Below are positions 45,400-54,660 of a stretch of DNA of 64,000 nucleotides, one piece after another (the first letter of the stretch is position 1; each line of letters opens with the position of its first letter). The position numbers and the translations under genes were made by a program. A model generated the notes under the pieces. The model was not told where the DNA came from, ran no database searches, and saw nothing but the letters and a program-made list of their open reading frames with translations. This stretch comes from Microbacterium enclense (GTDB taxonomy: Bacteria; Actinomycetota; Actinomycetes; Actinomycetales; Microbacteriaceae), in NCBI RefSeq assembly GCF_001456955.1, contig NZ_KQ758472.1, forward strand, positions 16,241 through 80,240, read 5' to 3'.

Positions 45400-46799
45400 G
45401 GGACGTTCACCTCCACCGTCGTCGGACCGCCCTGCGGGCTGTCGATGCGTGCGGTGCCGCCTGCGGCGGTGACGCGGTTGACGATGCCGTCGAGACCGCC
45501 GCCGGGCACGATGCGCGCCCCGCCGAGCCCGTCGTCTTCGACGCGGGCCCACAGCGACCCGTCTTCGCGGACCCGCACGTCGACACGGCAGGCGGCGGCG
45601 CGGGAGTGCTTGGCGGCGTTGGTGAGGGTCTCGGCGATCGCGAAGTACACGGCCTCCTCGGCGGCGCGTCCGCAGCGACGGGGCAGCCGCACGTCGAGGG
45701 TCACCGGGATGTGGGAGCGGGATGCCAGGGCGGACAGCGCGGCATCCAGCCCCCGGTCCTCGAGCACCGAGGCGTGGATGCCGCGGGCGAGCTGCCGGAG
45801 CTCGGTGATGGCCGATTTGGTCGAGGCGTGCGCCTCGGCGACGAGAGCTTTCGCCGTCTCGGGGTCGTCGTCGATCTTCGTCTGCGCCAGGCCCAGCGTC
45901 ATGCCGATCGAGACCAGGCGCGGCTGGACGCCGTCGTGCAGGTCGCGTTCGATGCGCGTGCGCTCGACTTCGGCGGCACGGACCGCGCCGGCGCGACGCG
46001 TGTCGGAGGTGCGGGCCTGCTCGACGAGCTGCGCCTCGCGCGAGGGGACGAAGATCGCCCGCACGATCACACCGTGCAGGATCGCGAGTCCCACGATCGC
46101 GCCGAGCGCGACGATGACGGCGGCCGCTCCGGTGAGCGGCGCGGCGATGCCCGGCAGCGGAACGATGCCCAGCAGGCGCGTGTCGGACCAGCCGAAGATC
46201 GGGCTGACGACGAGGCCGATGCCCCACGAGACGATCCCGATCGCCGTGACGGTGATCAGGCCCAGCACGGTGGCGACGGCGAAGGATGCCACGGCCCGCC
46301 ACTGCAGCGGATCGATGGCCTGCAGCCAGATCGTGTGCAGCACGCCGACGAAGCCGGGCTTGGCGCTGCGACGCGGACGGAAGGGCGCCAGACCCAGGCG
46401 GTAGAGGCCGTCGACGCGGGCCCGCTCGAACCAGGCCACCGCGAACAGCGCGTACACGAACGCGACGAGGACGACGACGCCGATGAGCAGAGCCGGAAGC
46501 AGTCCGAAGCCCGAGCCGAACAGGCTGAACAGGGCGGTGAAGACCGCGGGGCCGACCACGCCGAGCGCGGCGAGGTGAGCGGCGGCGCCGGCCACACGGC
46601 CGGGCGACGAGATGCGCACCTTCGGCGGCACGGCGACCGTGGTCGCGGCCGGCGGCGTCGTCGATGTCGCGGCGTCATGCGCGGCCGCGGCGCCGGGCGC
46701 GGCGGAGGTGCCGGTTGCAGCCGCGGCGCCGGGCGCGGCGGAGTCGGAGGATGCGCCGGGCAGCGGCGGCGGGGGCGGGAGAACGGATGCCGAGGTCAT
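45387..46799 (-). CDS. DesK/LiaS-type sensor histidine kinase
   Basis: This kinase of 470 residues has an Ala/Pro/Thr-rich cytoplasmic start of about 60 residues. A membrane domain of four or more helices (about 68-250) follows, including a PspC-like or sensor-domain arrangement. The HisKA_3 dimer box RTRIERDLHDGVQPRLVSIG carries the phospho-acceptor His, and the ATPase domain has AETLTNAAKHS (N box) and DDGLGGARIVPGGGLDG (G boxes). ATG 46799 is preferred over GTG three codons upstream because TAGCGT lies seven bases before the ATG. Confidence 0.92.
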   Translation of the reverse strand: MTSASVLPPPPPLPGASSDSAAPGAAAATGTSAAPGAAAAHDAATSTTPPAATTVAVPPKVRISSPGRVAGAAAHLAALGVVGPAVFTALFSLFGSGFGLLPALLIGVVVLVAFVYALFAVAWFERARVDGLYRLGLAPFRPRRSAKPGFVGVLHTIWLQAIDPLQWRAVASFAVATVLGLITVTAIGIVSWGIGLVVSPIFGWSDTRLLGIVPLPGIAAPLTGAAAVIVALGAIVGLAILHGVIVRAIFVPSREAQLVEQARTSDTRRAGAVRAAEVERTRIERDLHDGVQPRLVSIGMTLGLAQTKIDDDPETAKALVAEAHASTKSAITELRQLARGIHASVLEDRGLDAALSALASRSHIPVTLDVRLPRRCGRAAEEAVYFAIAETLTNAAKHSRAAACRVDVRVREDGSLWARVEDDGLGGARIVPGGGLDGIVNRVTAAGGTARIDSPQGGPTTVEVNVPCAS

Positions 46800-46806
46800 G
46801 GCATCC

Positions 46807-46812
46807 ACGCTA
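46807..46812 (-). promoter_or_regulatory. -10 of leaderless kinase operon
   Basis: TAGCGT on the minus strand is followed by GGATGCC (seven bases) and ATG. It belongs to the TANNGTGGANGCCATG module seen at four genes. Confidence 0.55.
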
Positions 46813-46875
46813 TGACTCCGCCCCGCGCGGCACCGCCCGGTCAGCCCCCGGCGCCGTTCGGGTTATCCCGAAGAT

Positions 46876-46938
46876 GCGTGAGGGGTCGATCATCGTCGCC
46901 CCGCACCATCGGCGGCGACGAAGACTGACCCCTCACGC
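46876..46938. repeat. Palindrome family 1, copy 4
   Basis: GCGTGAGGGGTC and GACCCCTCACGC are the outer arms, with CGTCGCC/GGCGACG inside. It lies between the sugar-importer operon end and the kinase promoter. Confidence 0.82.
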
Positions 46939-46960
46939 GGGGGGATGTCGGCGGCAGCAC

Positions 46961-46993
46961 GAACGCCCCGCCGCACAGAGCGACGGGGCGTTC
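46961..46993 (-). terminator. Hairpin after sugar-importer operon
   Basis: GAACGCCCCG and CGGGGCGTTC form a perfect 10-bp stem with a 13-base loop, 15 bases past the permease stop. It is a candidate terminator of the CUT2 operon. Confidence 0.65.
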
Positions 46994-47007
46994 GGGGAGA
47001 GCGTGGA

Positions 47008-48273
47008 TCAACCGCGGGTGCGGTTCTTGTTCCACACGTCGAAGGCGACGGCCAGCAGCAGCACGAGACCCTTGATGAACTGCTGCACGTCGGTCGAGAT
47101 GCCCATCAGCGACATGCCGTTGTTGAGCACACCCATGACCAGACCACCGGCGATCGCGCCGACCACCCGGCCGACACCACCCTGCACGGCGGCTCCACCG
47201 ATGAAGGATGCCGCGATGGCATCCAGCTCGAAGAGGTTTCCGGCGCCGGGACCGGCGGAGTTCAGGCGGCCCGTGAACACGATGCCGGCCAGGGCCGCGA
47301 GCACGCCCATGTTGACGAAGAGCAGGAAGTCGACGCGACGGGTGTTGATGCCCGACAGCTTCGCGGCGGTGCGGTTGCCACCGATGGCGTAGATGTGGCG
47401 GCCGAAGACGCTGCGGCTCATGACCGTGGAGTAGCCGATGATCAGCACGGCGAGCACCACGAGCACGATGGGCGTGCCGCGCGAGCCGGGGGCGACGCCC
47501 AGCAGGTAGGTCAGGTAGGCGATGAGCGCACCGCCGCCGATGACCTTGACGAGGAACGCCACTTGGGGCTCGTTCTGCAGCTCCAGCGCCGCACGCTTGG
47601 TGCGCTGACGCACCTGCGACGTCACGAAGAGCACGAGCGTCAGCACGCCGAGGGCGACGGTGATCCACTCCGCCGGCGACGAGGACGCCGGGAACAGGTC
47701 GGGGAAGAGGTACCCGCCGCCGAGCTGGCGGTACTCGGTCGGGAACGGCGTGATCTGCGTGTTGCCCAGGGTCATCTGCGTCAGACCGCGGAACAGGAGC
47801 ATGCCCGCCAGGGTCACGATGAACGCCGGGATGCCGATGTAGGCCACCCAGAAGCCCTGCCACATGCCGACCACCGCACCGAGCAGGAGCGACAGCGTGA
47901 TGCCGAGCCACCAGGGCAGGCCCCACTGCACGATCAGCACACCCGAGACGGCACCGACGAAGGCGGCGACCGAACCGACGGACAGGTCGATGTGACCGGC
48001 GATGATGATCATCACCATGCCGATCGCCAGGATCAGGATGTAGCTGTTCTGGACGATGATGTTCGACACGTTGCCCGCGGTGAGCAGGCGTCCGCCGGTC
48101 AGCGCTTGGAACAGCAGAACGATGACGATGAGGGCGATGAAGATGCCGATCTCGCGCAGGCGCGAGGTGAAGAACTGCACGATGCCCCCGGCACCGCTGC
48201 CGGCGCCGCCGCCGACGGGACCCTTCGGCGTGGCAGGACCCTTCGGGGTCACGGTGTTGTCAAGCGCTGACAT
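47008..48273 (-). CDS. CUT2 sugar ABC importer permease (MmsB/GguB type)
   Basis: This membrane permease of 421 residues has about ten helices. Family signatures are [19 protein letters not shown] and the cytoplasmic coupling loop [21 protein letters not shown] Gly/Pro-rich N-terminal tail of about 30 residues precedes helix 1. It matches the multiple-monosaccharide (ChvE-GguA-GguB) type importers for xylose, arabinose, galactose or glucose. Its start overlaps the end of the ATPase gene by 14 bases, and it is the last gene of the operon. Confidence 0.93.
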   Translation of the reverse strand: MSALDNTVTPKGPATPKGPVGGGAGSGAGGIVQFFTSRLREIGIFIALIVIVLLFQALTGGRLLTAGNVSNIIVQNSYILILAIGMVMIIIAGHIDLSVGSVAAFVGAVSGVLIVQWGLPWWLGITLSLLLGAVVGMWQGFWVAYIGIPAFIVTLAGMLLFRGLTQMTLGNTQITPFPTEYRQLGGGYLFPDLFPASSSPAEWITVALGVLTLVLFVTSQVRQRTKRAALELQNEPQVAFLVKVIGGGALIAYLTYLLGVAPGSRGTPIVLVVLAVLIIGYSTVMSRSVFGRHIYAIGGNRTAAKLSGINTRRVDFLLFVNMGVLAALAGIVFTGRLNSAGPGAGNLFELDAIAASFIGGAAVQGGVGRVVGAIAGGLVMGVLNNGMSLMGISTDVQQFIKGLVLLLAVAFDVWNKNRTRG

Positions 48274-49804
48274 GGTCGGCTTCCTTTTCCTTCGTCATGA
48301 GCACCATGAGTGCCTCGGGAGTGGCCTGTTCGATGGGCAGCTGGCCGGTGATGTGGCCTTCGCTGAGGGTGTAGATGCGGTCGCAGATGCCGAGGAGCTC
48401 GGGCAGCTCGCTCGAGATGACCAGCACCCCCTTCCCCTGCGCCGCGAGGGCGTTGATGATCGTGTAGATCTCGTACTTCGCGCCGACGTCGATACCGCGG
48501 GTCGGCTCGTCGAGGATCAGCACCTCGGGGTCGGAGAAGAGCCACTGCGACAGCACGACCTTCTGCTGGTTGCCGCCCGAGAGCTTGCCGACGACGACAT
48601 CGACGCTGGGTGCCTTGATGTTCATCGACTTGCGGTACCGGTTGGCGACCACGTACTCCTCGTCGCCGTCGACGAACCCGCCCTTGACCAGCTTGCGCAT
48701 CCCGGCGAGCGAGATGTTGCGCTTGATGGTGTCGATGAGGTTGAGCCCGGCGCCCTTGCGGTCCTCGGTCACGTAGGCGAGACCGCTGCGGATGGCGTTG
48801 GGGACCGTGGAGGTGTCAGCTTTCTTGCCATTGATGTAGACGGTGCCCGAGATGCGCGAGCCGAAGCTCTTGCCGAACACGCTCATCGCAAGCTCCGTGC
48901 GGCCCGCGCCCATGAGGCCGGCGATACCGACGACCTCGCCCGCGCGGACGTTGAGGTTGGCCTGATGGATGACGGTGCGCGTGGCATCCGTGGGGTGGCT
49001 GACGTTCCAGTCCTCGATGCGCAGCACCTCGTCGCCGATCTCGACGTCGCGGTCGGGGTAGCGGTTCTCGAGCTCGCGGCCGACCATGCCGCGGATGATG
49101 CGGTCTTCACTGGTGCCGCCGGTGGCCACGTCCAGCGTCTCGATCGTGCGACCGTCGCGGATGATGGTGACCTCGTCGGCGATCGCGCGGATCTCGTTGA
49201 GCTTGTGGCTGATGATGATCGAGGTGATCCCCTGGCCCTTGAGGTGGCGGATCAGGTCGAGCAGGTGCTCGGAGTCGTCGTCGTTGAGGGCCGCGGTCGG
49301 CTCGTCGAGGATGAGGAGTTTGACGTCCTTCGACAGGGCCTTGGCGATCTCGACGAGCTGCTGCTTTCCGACGCCGATCTCGTTGACGGGCACGTCGGGG
49401 CTGTCGCCGAGACCCACGCGGGCGAGGAGCTTCGCCGCTTCGCGGTTCGTGGCATCCCAGTCGATGAGCCCACGGTGGGTGATCTCGTTGCCGAGGAAGA
49501 TGTTCTCGGCGATCGAGAGGTAGGGGCTGAGCGCCAGCTCCTGGTGGATGATGACGATGCCGGCCGCTTCGCTGTCGCGGATGTCTTTGAACTCGACGGT
49601 GTTGCCGTCGAAGACGATCTCGCCGCGATAGTCGCCCGCGGGGTACACACCGCTGAGCACCTTCATAAGGGTCGACTTTCCGGCGCCGTTCTCGCCGCAG
49701 ATGGCGTGAACCGTTCCGCGCTCGACGGTCAGCGACACGTCGGCGAGCGCGATGACGCCGGGGAACTCCTTGGTGATCGAGCGCATCTCGAGGATGGTGC
49801 TCAC
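48260..49804 (-). CDS. CUT2 sugar ABC importer ATPase (MmsA/GguA type)
   Basis: Two fused ATPase domains make up 514 residues. The first is canonical ([43 protein letters not shown]). The second has the degenerate Walker [13 protein letters not shown] normal for this family, plus [15 protein letters not shown] and [13 protein letters not shown]. Start GTG 49804 has AAGGAGG upstream, a strong ribosome-binding site. It couples ATP hydrolysis to the permease downstream. Stable hairpins between the binding-protein gene and this gene probably lower its expression relative to the binding protein. Confidence 0.95.
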   Translation of the reverse strand: MSTILEMRSITKEFPGVIALADVSLTVERGTVHAICGENGAGKSTLMKVLSGVYPAGDYRGEIVFDGNTVEFKDIRDSEAAGIVIIHQELALSPYLSIAENIFLGNEITHRGLIDWDATNREAAKLLARVGLGDSPDVPVNEIGVGKQQLVEIAKALSKDVKLLILDEPTAALNDDDSEHLLDLIRHLKGQGITSIIISHKLNEIRAIADEVTIIRDGRTIETLDVATGGTSEDRIIRGMVGRELENRYPDRDVEIGDEVLRIEDWNVSHPTDATRTVIHQANLNVRAGEVVGIAGLMGAGRTELAMSVFGKSFGSRISGTVYINGKKADTSTVPNAIRSGLAYVTEDRKGAGLNLIDTIKRNISLAGMRKLVKGGFVDGDEEYVVANRYRKSMNIKAPSVDVVVGKLSGGNQQKVVLSQWLFSDPEVLILDEPTRGIDVGAKYEIYTIINALAAQGKGVLVISSELPELLGICDRIYTLSEGHITGQLPIEQATPEALMVLMTKEKEADHVSA

Positions 49805-49880
49805 GAGGTCCTCCTTGCAGAACCGGCTCAGGGCCGGTCGGGATGGTGGGGCGGGCGCGCATCGGGCGCACCCGCGGGAA

Positions 49881-49940
49881 CCTCCGCCGCGACCCGAACG
49901 GGCCGCGGCGGAGGCGGGGCGGGAGGGCCGGAGCCCTCCC
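49881..49940 (-). terminator. Two intra-operon hairpins
   Basis: GGGAGGGC-CGGA-GCCCTCCC (49921-49940) and a second stem of about 14 bp between CCTCCGCCGCG and CGCGGCGGAGG (49881-49914) lie between the binding-protein stop and the ATPase gene. Such structures commonly give partial termination or 3' protection, so that more binding protein is made. Confidence 0.6.
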
Positions 49941-49947
49941 CGCGGGA

Positions 49948-51069
49948 TCAGCCCAGGTCGGCCTCGGTGTAGTAACCGCTGTCGACGAGGATCTCCTTGT
50001 AGTTGTCCTTCGTGACGATCGTCGACTCGAGCAGGTACGACGGGACGACCTTGCTGCCGTTGTCGTACGTCTCCTCGTCGTTGACCTCGGGCGTCTCGCC
50101 CTTGCGGATGTCGTCGACCATGGTCACGGCCTGCTTGGCGAGCTCGCGCGTGTCCTTGAAGATCGTCGAGTACTGCTCACCGGCGATGATCGACTTGATC
50201 GAGCCGACCTCGGCGTCCTGACCGGTGATGACCGGCAGGGCGTTGGCCGCGTAGCCGCCCGAGGTGAGGGCCGAGATGATGCCGATCGAGAGGCCGTCGT
50301 AGGGCGAGAGGACGCCGTCGAGCTTGGTGCCGCCGATGACGGTGAGGATGTTCTCCATGCGCTTCTGCGCCGTCTCGGGCAGCCAGCGGAGGATGGCGGC
50401 CTGACCGAAGTCAGTCTGACCCGACGGGACGACGAGCGTGCCCTTGTCGAGGTAGGGCTGCAGGGTGTCGATGGCGCCCTTCCAGAAGAAGGTGGCGTTG
50501 TTGTCGTCGGGGCTTCCGGCGAACAGCTCGACGTTGAAGGGACCGGCCGCACCCGTGTCGGCGCCCGAGGCGTCGAGGACGCCGAGGCCGGTGAGGAGCG
50601 AGGTGGCCTGCTGCACGCCGACCTTGTAGTTGTCGAACGTCGTGTAGTAGTCGACGTTCTCGGTCCCGTTGATGAGGCGGTCGTAAGCAATGACGGGGAT
50701 GTTCGCGTCCTTGGCCTGCTGCAGCACGTCGGTGAGCGTGGTGCCGTCGATGGAGGCGATGATCAGGGCCTTGGCGCCCGTGGTGATCATGTTCTCGATC
50801 TGCGAGACCTGGGTGGGGATGTCGTCGTTGGCGTACTGCAGGTCGACCTGGTAGCCCAGCTCCTCGAGCTGCGACTTGACGTTGTTGCCGTCCGCGATCC
50901 AGCGCTCCGACTGCTGCGTGGGCATCGCGACGCCGATGATGCCGCCCGCCTCCTGCTCGCCCTCGCCGCTGCCGCCGCCGGTGCGGTCGCCGGCGCAACC
51001 GGCCAGACCGATGCCGAGCGCCAGGACGCCGGCTCCGGCGACCGCCTTGAGCATGCTGTGCTTCTTCAC
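49948..51069 (-). CDS. CUT2 sugar-binding lipoprotein (ChvE-like)
   Basis: This is the periplasmic-type binding protein anchored as a lipoprotein, 373 residues. GTG 51069 is chosen because GGAGGG lies 7 bases upstream; the ATG five codons earlier would place that site inside the gene. The signal peptide has lipobox LAGC. The mature part has the sugar-binding fold: [67 protein letters not shown] and [10 protein letters not shown]. It matches ChvE or multiple-sugar binders. It is the first gene of the operon under the LacI operators. Confidence 0.94.
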   Translation of the reverse strand: MKKHSMLKAVAGAGVLALGIGLAGCAGDRTGGGSGEGEQEAGGIIGVAMPTQQSERWIADGNNVKSQLEELGYQVDLQYANDDIPTQVSQIENMITTGAKALIIASIDGTTLTDVLQQAKDANIPVIAYDRLINGTENVDYYTTFDNYKVGVQQATSLLTGLGVLDASGADTGAAGPFNVELFAGSPDDNNATFFWKGAIDTLQPYLDKGTLVVPSGQTDFGQAAILRWLPETAQKRMENILTVIGGTKLDGVLSPYDGLSIGIISALTSGGYAANALPVITGQDAEVGSIKSIIAGEQYSTIFKDTRELAKQAVTMVDDIRKGETPEVNDEETYDNGSKVVPSYLLESTIVTKDNYKEILVDSGYYTEADLG

Positions 51070-51372
51070 TCTGGTTCCCTCCATTGGGTGTTAGATGCGG
51101 CGTCTCGCCTGGAGTCCGCCGCGGGCAGTGCTGACGGTTCGCGTACGGCTCGCACGGTCTCGGGGGCGAAACGAAGTGCCGGTCGGCGACGCGGGCATCC
51201 GTGTCGTTCGAAACGTCTTCGTCTCGACGGATTCGCTCCGCAGCGAGTCCCGTCGGCCGTGTGACCCGGTCATGTGACCGTTCACATTGTGTGTGTGATG
51301 GTACCCCGCTCTGAGGTCGACCTGTCAAGTCCCGGTACGAATGACGTGCAGCCGTTGCCGAAACGTGACGAT
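51070..51372 (-). promoter_or_regulatory. Promoter and operators of sugar-importer operon
   Basis: On the minus strand a consensus -35 TTGACA (51323-51328) and -10 TACCAT (51298-51303) are 19 bases apart. Just downstream lies the inverted repeat ATGTGA-ACGG-TCACAT (51272-51287) and an imperfect second copy (GTGACCCGGTCA, 51261-51272). These match the site before lacI, so repression by that LacI protein is likely. The remaining 190-base leader shows nothing else I can name. Confidence 0.65.
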
Positions 51373-52398
51373 TCAGCGCGAGGGCGGAGCCGTCGACGAC
51401 CGCACGATCAACCGCAGGTGATCGGGTTCCGCCGACGGGACATCGCCCGGCGACTCGCCCAGAGCGGCGAGCAGATCGACCACGGCACGGGTGCCGATGC
51501 CCACGAAGTCCTGCCGCACCGTCGTCAACGGCGGCCAGAGGTGCGCCGATTCCGGCACGTCGTCGAAGCCGACGACCGAGATGTCCTCCGGCACCGACCG
51601 GCCTATGGCCCGGACGGCATGCATGAAGCCCAGTGCCATATGGTCGTTGCCCGCGAAGACCGCCGTGGCATCCTCGGTGCGCAACAGCTCCAGACCGGCC
51701 TCGTAACCGAACTGCGCCGACCAGTCGCCGAGCACCGGCGGCCGCGGCGCCAGATCGTTGGCATCCATCTCGGCGAGATAGCCGCGCATGCGGTGGTCGG
51801 CCTCGACCCAGTCCCGGGGGCCGGCGATGTGCAGGATGCGCGTGTGCCCGAGCTCGATGAGGTGGCGCACCGCGGCGCGCGCTCCGGCCGCCTGATCGTT
51901 GTGCGAGGTGGAGACGCCGGCGGAGGCCACGGTCTGCACCGGGACGGGCAGCTTCAGCTCCTCGAGCACGGGCACGACGCGTGTCTGCGGCGCCACCGCG
52001 ATCAGCCCCTCGATGGACTGCTGCATGAGGTGGTCGATCGAGGCGCGGACGTCGTCGGGATCGCTGGTGGCGAGATTGGTGACGGTGAGGCGGTACCCCG
52101 CAGCCCGCGCGGCGGACTCGATCGCCTGCACCGTGGATGCCGCGCCGTGGGTCGTCACGCGCGGACCCAGCACCCCGATCAGACGGGACCGGCTGGTGGC
52201 GAGCGCCCGCGCGGCCTGATTCGGCACGAACTTCAGCTCGGCGATGGCCGAACGCACCTTCTCGGCGGTCTCGGGACGCAGCTGGGAGCTGTTGTTGATC
52301 ACCCGCGAGACCGTCTGGTACGACACGCCCGCCAATCGCGCGACGTCGCGGATGCTCGGGGCGCGCCCCGTCGCCTCCGGGATATCGGTGTCGCTCAT
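51373..52398 (-). CDS. LacI-family transcriptional regulator
   Basis: This is a repressor of 341 residues. The N-terminal helix-turn-helix and hinge are complete (SIRDVARLAGVSYQTVSRVI, then AARALATSRSRLIGVL), followed by the periplasmic-binding-protein-like sensor domain with VFAGNDHMALG and ISVVGFDDVPES. ATG 52398 has GAGG 6 bases upstream; an in-frame ATG four codons earlier is less likely. It lies upstream of the CUT2 sugar importer, in the same direction, and both promoters carry the same operator, so it probably controls the importer and itself. The inducer sugar is unknown. Confidence 0.94.
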   Translation of the reverse strand: MSDTDIPEATGRAPSIRDVARLAGVSYQTVSRVINNSSQLRPETAEKVRSAIAELKFVPNQAARALATSRSRLIGVLGPRVTTHGAASTVQAIESAARAAGYRLTVTNLATSDPDDVRASIDHLMQQSIEGLIAVAPQTRVVPVLEELKLPVPVQTVASAGVSTSHNDQAAGARAAVRHLIELGHTRILHIAGPRDWVEADHRMRGYLAEMDANDLAPRPPVLGDWSAQFGYEAGLELLRTEDATAVFAGNDHMALGFMHAVRAIGRSVPEDISVVGFDDVPESAHLWPPLTTVRQDFVGIGTRAVVDLLAALGESPGDVPSAEPDHLRLIVRSSTAPPSR

Positions 52399-52430
52399 GG
52401 TCCGCCTCATTGCGGGTCGCGCGCTGTTGC

Positions 52431-52451
52431 GTGACCGGTCACACGAGGATA
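52431..52451 (-). promoter_or_regulatory. lacI promoter -10 and autoregulatory operator
   Basis: TATCCT (52446-52451, minus strand) is followed after three bases by the perfect palindrome GTGACCGGTCAC (52431-52442). The palindrome would block transcription when bound. Confidence 0.6.
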
Positions 52452-52526
52452 ACCGACGACGCGAGAACAGGCGTGCCGGGTGTGCCGGCATCCACGGAGC
52501 GTGGCCCTGCTCGCGCTCCGCGCCGA

Positions 52527-52532
52527 TACGGT
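52527..52532 (+). promoter_or_regulatory. -10 of leaderless Gfo/Idh transcript
   Basis: TACGGT is followed by GGAGGCC (seven bases) and ATG 52540, the same module as at 60995. Confidence 0.55.
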
Positions 52533-52539
52533 GGAGGCC

Positions 52540-53523
52540 ATGACCGGACTGCACTGGGGCATCCTCGCAACGGGCGGCATCGCCCACGCCTTCACCTCCG
52601 ACCTGCGCACGGCAGGTCTCGACATCGCCGCCGTCGGCTCGCGCCGGCTCGACAGCGCCCGCGACTTCGCGGAGCAATACGGCATCCCGAACGCCCACGG
52701 CTCGTACGAAGAGCTCGTGGCCGACCCCGACGTCGACATGGTCTACATCGCCACGCCTCACCCCGGGCACGTCGACAACGCGCTGCTGGCGCTGGATCAC
52801 GGCAAGCACGTCCTCGTCGAGAAGCCGCTCACCCTCAACGCCACCGAGGCCGCGATGATTCGCGACCGGGCCGCTGCGAAGGGGCTTGTCGCCATGGAGG
52901 CGATGTGGACGCGCTACCTGCCCCACATGGTGCGCATCCGAGAGATCCTCGCCGCCGGCACCCTCGGCGAGGTGCGCGTCGTCTCGGCCGACCACACGCA
53001 GAAGCTGCCCAGCGACCCCTCGCACCGGCTCAACGACCTCGCACTCGGGGGCGGCGCGCTGCTCGACCTCGGCATCTACCCGATCTCGTTCGCCATCGAC
53101 GTGCTGGGTCTGCCGGAGCGCGTCACGGCGCTCGCCCGCCTCTCGGATGCCGAGAGCGACGCCGAGGTCGCCACGATCTTCACGCACGCGGGTGGGGCCG
53201 TCTCGACCACCGTGTCGTCGTCGCGCGGTGCCGGCGCGAACGCGGCGCAGATCGTCGGAACCGAGGCCCGTATCGAGATCGATCGCGTCTGGTACACCCC
53301 GACCTCGTTCCGGGTCGTCTCGCCCGACGGCGACGTGCTCGAGGACTTCGTCTCGGAGGTCGAGGGACGCGGGATGCAGTATCAGGCCCTCGCCGCGGAG
53401 CGCTTCGCCGCGGGTGACGGCGCGACGAACGACGTGCTCTCGATCGACGAGAGCGTCGCGATCATGGGCGTGCTCGACGAGGTGCGCCGGCAGATCGGCG
53501 TCGTCTACCCCGGGGAGCGCTGA
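52540..53523 (+). CDS. Gfo/Idh/MocA-family oxidoreductase
   Basis: This is an NAD(P)-dependent sugar or polyol dehydrogenase of 327 residues. The Rossmann motif is WGILATGGIAHAF, followed by VYIATPHPGH and the catalytic EKPLTLN (Lys). The C-terminal beta-sheet domain has GGGALLDLGIYPI. ATG 52540 follows TACGGT by seven bases, so it should be leaderless. It is divergent from lacI and next to a sugar importer, so a role in catabolism of the same sugar is plausible. Confidence 0.9.
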   Translation: MTGLHWGILATGGIAHAFTSDLRTAGLDIAAVGSRRLDSARDFAEQYGIPNAHGSYEELVADPDVDMVYIATPHPGHVDNALLALDHGKHVLVEKPLTLNATEAAMIRDRAAAKGLVAMEAMWTRYLPHMVRIREILAAGTLGEVRVVSADHTQKLPSDPSHRLNDLALGGGALLDLGIYPISFAIDVLGLPERVTALARLSDAESDAEVATIFTHAGGAVSTTVSSSRGAGANAAQIVGTEARIEIDRVWYTPTSFRVVSPDGDVLEDFVSEVEGRGMQYQALAAERFAAGDGATNDVLSIDESVAIMGVLDEVRRQIGVVYPGER

Positions 53524-53688
53524 GTCCGTCGAACCGACGGCGGGCCGGGCGCGCGGGAGCGCGGCGGTATTGCGGCTCGAGGGACCTTGGCGCGCGGCGC
53601 CATCACGCGGGCTACGAACACGGCTTCTGGCGCGGGCCGAGGGCGCGGGATCGCGGCGCGGGCTGATGTGCGGTCCGCGCCGACGGGC

Positions 53689-53694
53689 CAGACT
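53689..53694 (+). promoter_or_regulatory. -10 of leaderless NYN gene
   Basis: CAGACT is followed by six bases (GGACGC) and ATG 53701. Confidence 0.5.
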
Positions 53695-53700
53695 GGACGC

Positions 53701-54561
53701 ATGCCCGACACTCAGAGCGCCCGCGTCGCCGTCTACCTCGACTTCGACAACATCGTCATGTCGTGGTACGACCGCGTGCACGGGCGCAACGCCTATTCGC
53801 GCGACCGGCAGAAGATCGCCGAGAGCCCGGTCGACCCCGAGATCACCGAGCGCCTGACGAAGGCGACGATCGACGTGGGCGCGATCATCGACTACGCGGC
53901 ATCCTTCGGCACGCTCGTTCTCACGCGGGCATATGCCGACTGGTCGGCCCCGGTGAACGCCGAATACCGTTCGCAGCTCGTCGCGCGCGCGGTCGACCTC
54001 GTGCAGCTGTTCCCGGCCGCGGCGTACGCGAAGAACGGCGCCGACATCCGCCTCGCGGTGGATGCCGTGGAAGACATGTTCCGCCTGCCCGACCTCACCC
54101 ACGTGGTCATCGTCGCCGGCGACAGCGACTACGTGCCCCTCGCCCAGCGGTGCAAGCGTCTGGGGCGGTACGTCGTCGGTGTCGGCGTCGCTGGCTCGAC
54201 GGCGAAGTCGCTCGCGGCGGCATGCGATCGCTTCGACGCGTACGACTCGCTTCCCGGCATCCCGAAGCTGTCGGAGACGAAGAAGGATGCCACGCCCTCG
54301 CGGCCCCGCGCCCGCAAGCGCTCGAAGGATCCCGCCGTCGACCTGCTCGAGCGGGCCATGCAGCTCGAGGGCGAACGCGCCGACGGCGAATGGCTGCACG
54401 CGTCGGCTGTGAAGGACCTCATGAAGCGCCTCGACCCGTCGTTCAGCGAGAAGGCGCTCGGCTTCCGGAGCTTCTCCGACTTCCTCAAGGCGCAGACCGA
54501 TCACGTCGAGGTCGACGAGGAGTCCAACGTCGTACAGGTCAAGCCGGTCGCTCGGGCCTGA
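53701..54561 (+). CDS. NYN-domain protein with C-terminal LOTUS/OST-HTH
   Basis: This is a predicted PIN-like RNase of 286 residues. The NYN domain (about 10-180) shows VYLDFDNIVMSWYD (first acidic residues), GADIRLAVDAVEDM and VIVAGDSDYVPLAQR (Asp-Ser-Asp metal site). A basic linker (RPRARKRSKD) leads to a C-terminal region of about 70 residues resembling a LOTUS/OST-HTH fold (LHASAVKDLMKRLDPSFSEK, FRSFSDFLKAQ). This pairing suggests RNA degradation or RNA binding; substrate unknown. The end of the gene is duplicated downstream (54548-54650). Confidence 0.88.
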   Translation: MPDTQSARVAVYLDFDNIVMSWYDRVHGRNAYSRDRQKIAESPVDPEITERLTKATIDVGAIIDYAASFGTLVLTRAYADWSAPVNAEYRSQLVARAVDLVQLFPAAAYAKNGADIRLAVDAVEDMFRLPDLTHVVIVAGDSDYVPLAQRCKRLGRYVVGVGVAGSTAKSLAAACDRFDAYDSLPGIPKLSETKKDATPSRPRARKRSKDPAVDLLERAMQLEGERADGEWLHASAVKDLMKRLDPSFSEKALGFRSFSDFLKAQTDHVEVDEESNVVQVKPVARA

Positions 54562-54650
54562 GGCGCCGGCGTGCGGCCCGGCAGCCGGACATCGCTCGGG
54601 CCTGAGGCGCCGGCGTGCGGCCCGGCATGGCGGACGTCGCTCGAGCCCGA
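54548..54650. repeat. Tandem duplication of the NYN gene 3' end
   Basis: A 44-bp unit starting TCGCTCGGGCCTGAGGCG begins at 54548 and repeats at 54592, with a partial third start at 54637. The unit contains the last codons and the stop of the NYN gene, so the stop region is present twice. Confidence 0.85.
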
Positions 54651-54660
54651 GGTTGTCCGC

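Noticed and set aside
52399..54504. Very long minus-strand frame upstream of lacI, running over the Gfo/Idh and NYN genes
   Set aside because: It is the complement of two well-supported plus-strand genes. Only the lacI part (up to 52398) shows a protein family.
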